Assembly: GCA_902790595.1 (NCBI GenBank)
Contig: CADASL010000011.1
Coordinates: 1-35,860 of the forward strand
DNA from: an uncultured Bacteroidales bacterium
Lineage (GTDB): Bacteria; Bacteroidota; Bacteroidia; Bacteroidales; SZUA-534
Direction: 5' to 3'
Length of the DNA stretch: 35,860 bases
Shown: piece after piece, positions 33,456 to 35,860 of the stretch
Layout of the letters: every line of letters starts with the position of its first letter
How positions within the stretch are numbered: the first letter of the stretch is position 1
Notes under the pieces: model-generated
Database searches by the model: none
What the model saw: only the letters and a program-made list of their open reading frames with translations
What the model was told of the DNA's origin: nothing
Translations under genes and position numbers: made by a program

Positions 33456-33473
33456 TTATCCGCTAGCGGATAA
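33456..33473. repeat. 18-bp perfect palindrome
   Basis: TTATCCGCTAGCGGATAA reads the same on both strands. It lies 32 bp after the terminator of the coiled-coil gene and has no T tract behind it. Confidence 0.85.
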
Positions 33474-33613
33474 TGGGGTTGGGTTGTCGCTTCGCGAGAA
33501 ATTTTAGAAAATCTGATTTGAAAATTTAATAAAATTATAAACAATTGATTTTGAATAATTTTATTTCCAAATTTTCATACAATTTCCGCCCCAAAGGGCG
33601 TAGCATAAAACAC

Positions 33614-33642
33614 GTAGGGGCGAATGATTATTCGCCCTCTAC
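33614..33642. repeat. REP-like palindrome GGGCGAAT/ATTCGCCC
   Basis: A perfect 8-bp stem with a GATT loop, flanked by GTAG and CTAC. It resembles widespread REP-type elements bounded by GTAGGG..CCCTAC. A relative is inside the coding region at 33773-33796. Confidence 0.75.
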
Positions 33643-33653
33643 CGTTTTTGTGT

Positions 33654-33688
33654 TCTAACCGATTGTATCCGATTTAACCAGAATAATA
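33654..33688. repeat. Diverged copy of the CTAACCGATT repeat
   Basis: CTAACCGATTGTATCCGATT and the following bases match 22903-22937 at most positions, with substitutions. The right arm of the inverted repeat at 22957-22966 is absent here. Confidence 0.7.
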
Positions 33689-33692
33689 TCTA

Positions 33693-35860
33693 TCATTCCA
33701 CCACCACCCTCATCACCACATTGCCTGTTTTCACGATGTAAACACCTGCGGCATTGACGCGCAATTCCGCACGGACGCGATGAATCGCGTCCCTACAAAT
33801 CAATTTGCCCATTGCATCGTAAACGCGGATTTCATCTGTGGCGTTTTCAACCACAATGGTTTTGCCAATAGCGTAAATTGTTGGTTCTGTGACAGATTCA
33901 TCGCCAATGGCGGTGACGGCTCCTGCGGCAAAATAGGCCGTGAGCATCTTATCTTCCTCAACCACAAACTCGTAGGGGTTGGCGGTTTCGCCGTTGCTCC
34001 ACTGCACAAAATGGTAGTTTGGATAGGGCTTGGCAAGGCAACTCACGCGCTCGCCGTAACTGTAAACGCCGCTGCCCGACACCATTCCCATATCGGCATT
34101 GTTCTGCGACAGAATAATGTTGTATTGCATCGGCACAAAGACGGCCGTGTAGGTGGCATCGGCTATGACGCGGACGGTGCGCGGATTATCGGTGCGGCCA
34201 TCGGACCACTGCTCAAAGAGGTAATGGGCGCTGGCTGTGGCCGAAAGTGTGGCGTTGCTGCCCACAACATAACTGCCTGTGCCCACAACTGTGCCCCGAA
34301 GCGAATCGTTGGCCGCAACTATAATATTGACTGTCTGCAACTTGCCAAACTCCGCCACAATGGTTGTATCGCCCTCAACGGTGAGCGTGCGCGGATTGGT
34401 TGTCACACCATCGCTCCAGCCTGTGAAATAGCAGTTGGCGGCTGGCGTGGCCTGCAACTGAACGCTGGCGCCGTAATCGTAACTGCCCGCTCCGCTCACT
34501 GCGCCGCATAGGCTATCGGAAGCGGCAAGCGCAACCGAGTGGCGGTCGATAGCAAATACCGCTTCGAATGCTGTATCGTGCTCAACCACAAACTCCTGCG
34601 TTGTCTGAACGGCGCCGTTTGTCCACTGCACAAAATGGTGGTGCGCCGCTGACTTGGCCTCAACTTTGGCCGCCGAGCCGTAACTATACAGCCCTGCGCC
34701 GCTCACTGCGCCCATTGCCGTATCGCACTTGGCCGCAACGCTGAAAGTATCGATGCCGAAGGCGGCCGTAAGCACCGTGTCGCCGCGAAGCAGCAACTCG
34801 CGCGGGTTCTGGCGGTTGCCATCGCTCCAGCCAACAAAATGATAATGCGGCACCGCAATAGCCGAAATGATTATCTTCTCGTTGAAGTGGTAAACACCCG
34901 ACAACTCTGTCACCGTACCGTGTTCAGTATCAGCCGATTTCACCTCAACATTAACCTCATCTGGAACAAAAACGGCTGTGAATGCAGTGTCGCAAGTCAG
35001 TGTTATGGTTCGTGGATTATCGGTGTTTTCATCGCTCCAATGATGGAACACATAGCCTGTTTTGGGCGTTGCTGATATTTGGTTTGTTGACAGATAATCA
35101 AAACTGCCTGCGCCATTGGTGCTTCCCATATTTGTATCATTTGATTGAAGTTGTATTGAATACTGATTGGCAGCAAATTGAGCCTCAATAACGGTATCTT
35201 TAATTAATTGTATAGTGCGCGGATTTTTGGTTACGCCATCGCTCCATTGGCTGAAATGATAGCCGTAGTTGGCTGTGGCCGAGAAAGTTACCTTGTCGTA
35301 ATAATGATATGTGCCTAACGATTCCGTAACAGTACCTTGCGAAGTATTACTACTTGATAATGTGAAACTTATTTCATCAGGCACAAAAACAGCCATAAAC
35401 GTTGTGTCGCAAGTTAACGACACTGTGCGTGGATTGGAAGTGTTACCATCTTCCCATTTTGCAAAAACATATCCTGTGTTTGCCGTGGCCGATATTTCAT
35501 TGCTTGACAAATAATTAAACGTACCGTCACCTGCAACCGAACCAAGTTCCGAATTGTTTGTTTGCAAGGTGATAGTATATTGGTTTACAGCAAATTCTGC
35601 CTCAATAACAGTATCTTTTCTCAATACAACTGTGCGTTGGTTTGTGGTTACACCATCGCTCCAACGGGCAAAATGGTAGCCATAGTTAGCCGTAGCCGAA
35701 ATCTCTATCTCGTCGTTGTAATGGTATGTGCCAGAGGAATTTGAAACCGTGCCTTGCATCGTATTGGCCGACACAATTTCTACCTCAACCTCATCAACCA
35801 CGAAGTATGCTACCAACGCAGTATCTTGTGTTACTGTCAAATAGCGAGGATTTGACTTGT
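33693..35860 (-). CDS. InlB-type repeat protein with T9SS C-terminal sorting domain (partial)
   Basis: The 3' 722 codons of a large secreted protein; the reading frame runs past the right edge, so the N-terminus and signal peptide are missing. Nine complete and one partial divergent InlB B-repeats of about 69 residues are visible, each with the pattern GxVxGxGxYxYG..xATxxxGYxFxxWSDGxTxNPRTxxxxxDTxxxAxF. After the last repeat a T9SS type A sorting domain follows (IRVYDAMGKLI..LRVNAAGVYIVKTG..MRVVVE), marking it as a substrate of type IX secretion. Such proteins are surface-bound or released; an adhesin role is inference. Repeats near the right edge are AT-richer and form duplicated pairs. Confidence 0.88.
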   Translation of the reverse strand, partial: KSNPRYLTVTQDTALVAYFVVDEVEVEIVSANTMQGTVSNSSGTYHYNDEIEISATANYGYHFARWSDGVTTNQRTVVLRKDTVIEAEFAVNQYTITLQTNNSELGSVAGDGTFNYLSSNEISATANTGYVFAKWEDGNTSNPRTVSLTCDTTFMAVFVPDEISFTLSSSNTSQGTVTESLGTYHYYDKVTFSATANYGYHFSQWSDGVTKNPRTIQLIKDTVIEAQFAANQYSIQLQSNDTNMGSTNGAGSFDYLSTNQISATPKTGYVFHHWSDENTDNPRTITLTCDTAFTAVFVPDEVNVEVKSADTEHGTVTELSGVYHFNEKIIISAIAVPHYHFVGWSDGNRQNPRELLLRGDTVLTAAFGIDTFSVAAKCDTAMGAVSGAGLYSYGSAAKVEAKSAAHHHFVQWTNGAVQTTQEFVVEHDTAFEAVFAIDRHSVALAASDSLCGAVSGAGSYDYGASVQLQATPAANCYFTGWSDGVTTNPRTLTVEGDTTIVAEFGKLQTVNIIVAANDSLRGTVVGTGSYVVGSNATLSATASAHYLFEQWSDGRTDNPRTVRVIADATYTAVFVPMQYNIILSQNNADMGMVSGSGVYSYGERVSCLAKPYPNYHFVQWSNGETANPYEFVVEEDKMLTAYFAAGAVTAIGDESVTEPTIYAIGKTIVVENATDEIRVYDAMGKLICRDAIHRVRAELRVNAAGVYIVKTGNVVMRVVVE
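33773..33796. repeat. REP-like palindrome inside the T9SS sorting domain coding region
   Basis: GGACGCGAT and ATCGCGTCC are perfect 9-bp arms two bases apart, followed by CTAC. It encodes the odd RDAIHRVR segment in the sorting domain. Confidence 0.75.

Larger units (their letters stand above)
33425..33692. other. Repeat-rich intergenic region
   Basis: No gene. Holds an 18-bp perfect palindrome (33456-33473), an AT-rich stretch, a REP-like hairpin (33614-33642) and a diverged copy of the CTAACCGATT repeat (33654-33688). Confidence 0.7.

Overview
The window looks like a chromosomal segment of a member of the Bacteroidota, most likely Bacteroidales. The evidence is: (i) upstream regions repeatedly carry the Bacteroidetes -7 box TAnnTTTG and mostly lack Shine-Dalgarno sequences; (ii) lineage-typical proteins are present (DUF5606 protein, two-ACT-domain SerB, DUF5715 protein, YfhO family, a PorE-like OmpA protein with TPR and PD40 repeats, a lipoprotein with an acidic surface-export signal after its cysteine, and a repeat protein with a type IX secretion C-terminal domain). 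No rRNA, tRNA, CRISPR array, transposase or prophage was seen.

Layout. 1-2907: a terminator from an upstream gene, an 11-bp tandem repeat, a stand-alone receiver protein, a divergent alanine dehydrogenase-like gene and an intracellular LRR protein. 2961-4504 (minus): rnhA-purN-tsaE, probably one operon. 4613-7440 (minus): a 743-residue EF-hand/membrane protein of unknown function and a dihydrofolate reductase. 7600-10941 (plus): a YoeB-type toxin-antitoxin pair, then rpsO and pnp. 11071-15718 (minus): DUF5606 protein, a small membrane-anchored protein, serB, a DUF5715 M15-like protein and an unknown polytopic membrane protein. 15819-18291 (plus): a half-size TSUP transporter, then an overlapping thioesterase - TatD-like - tcdA cluster. 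18371-24866 (minus): surface lipoprotein, PorE-like protein, adenosine deaminase, RsmI-like methyltransferase and an AT-rich DUF4268/PD-(D/E)XK protein. 25238-31378 (plus): AAA/DUF4143 ATPase, metallo-beta-lactamase-fold hydrolase, AlaX-like editing protein, YfhO-family protein, TfoX-N protein and methylguanine methyltransferase. 31383-32411 (minus): rlmN. 32497-33369 (plus): coiled-coil envelope protein. 33693 to the right edge (minus): a long InlB-type repeat protein with a T9SS tail, incomplete at its N-terminus.

Most genes are housekeeping: purine and folate metabolism, serine synthesis, tRNA/rRNA modification and quality control, RNA decay and alkylation repair. Two genes speak to type IX secretion: the PorE-like protein (possible machinery) and the InlB-repeat protein (a substrate). 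The most accessory-looking part is 23763-26527, where an AT-rich nuclease-like gene and an AAA/DUF4143 ATPase diverge from an intergenic array of 23-bp repeats.

The non-coding sequence is the most unusual part. It holds three tandem arrays (11, 16 and 23 bp), dispersed degenerate repeats, REP-like palindromes (one inside the T9SS sorting domain coding sequence), a recurrent 15-bp inverted-repeat motif close to ATGCAAACGTTGCAT that may be an operator, and a candidate small RNA of about 100 nt on the minus strand near 16.3 kb. All functional statements come from reading motifs; no database search was run.
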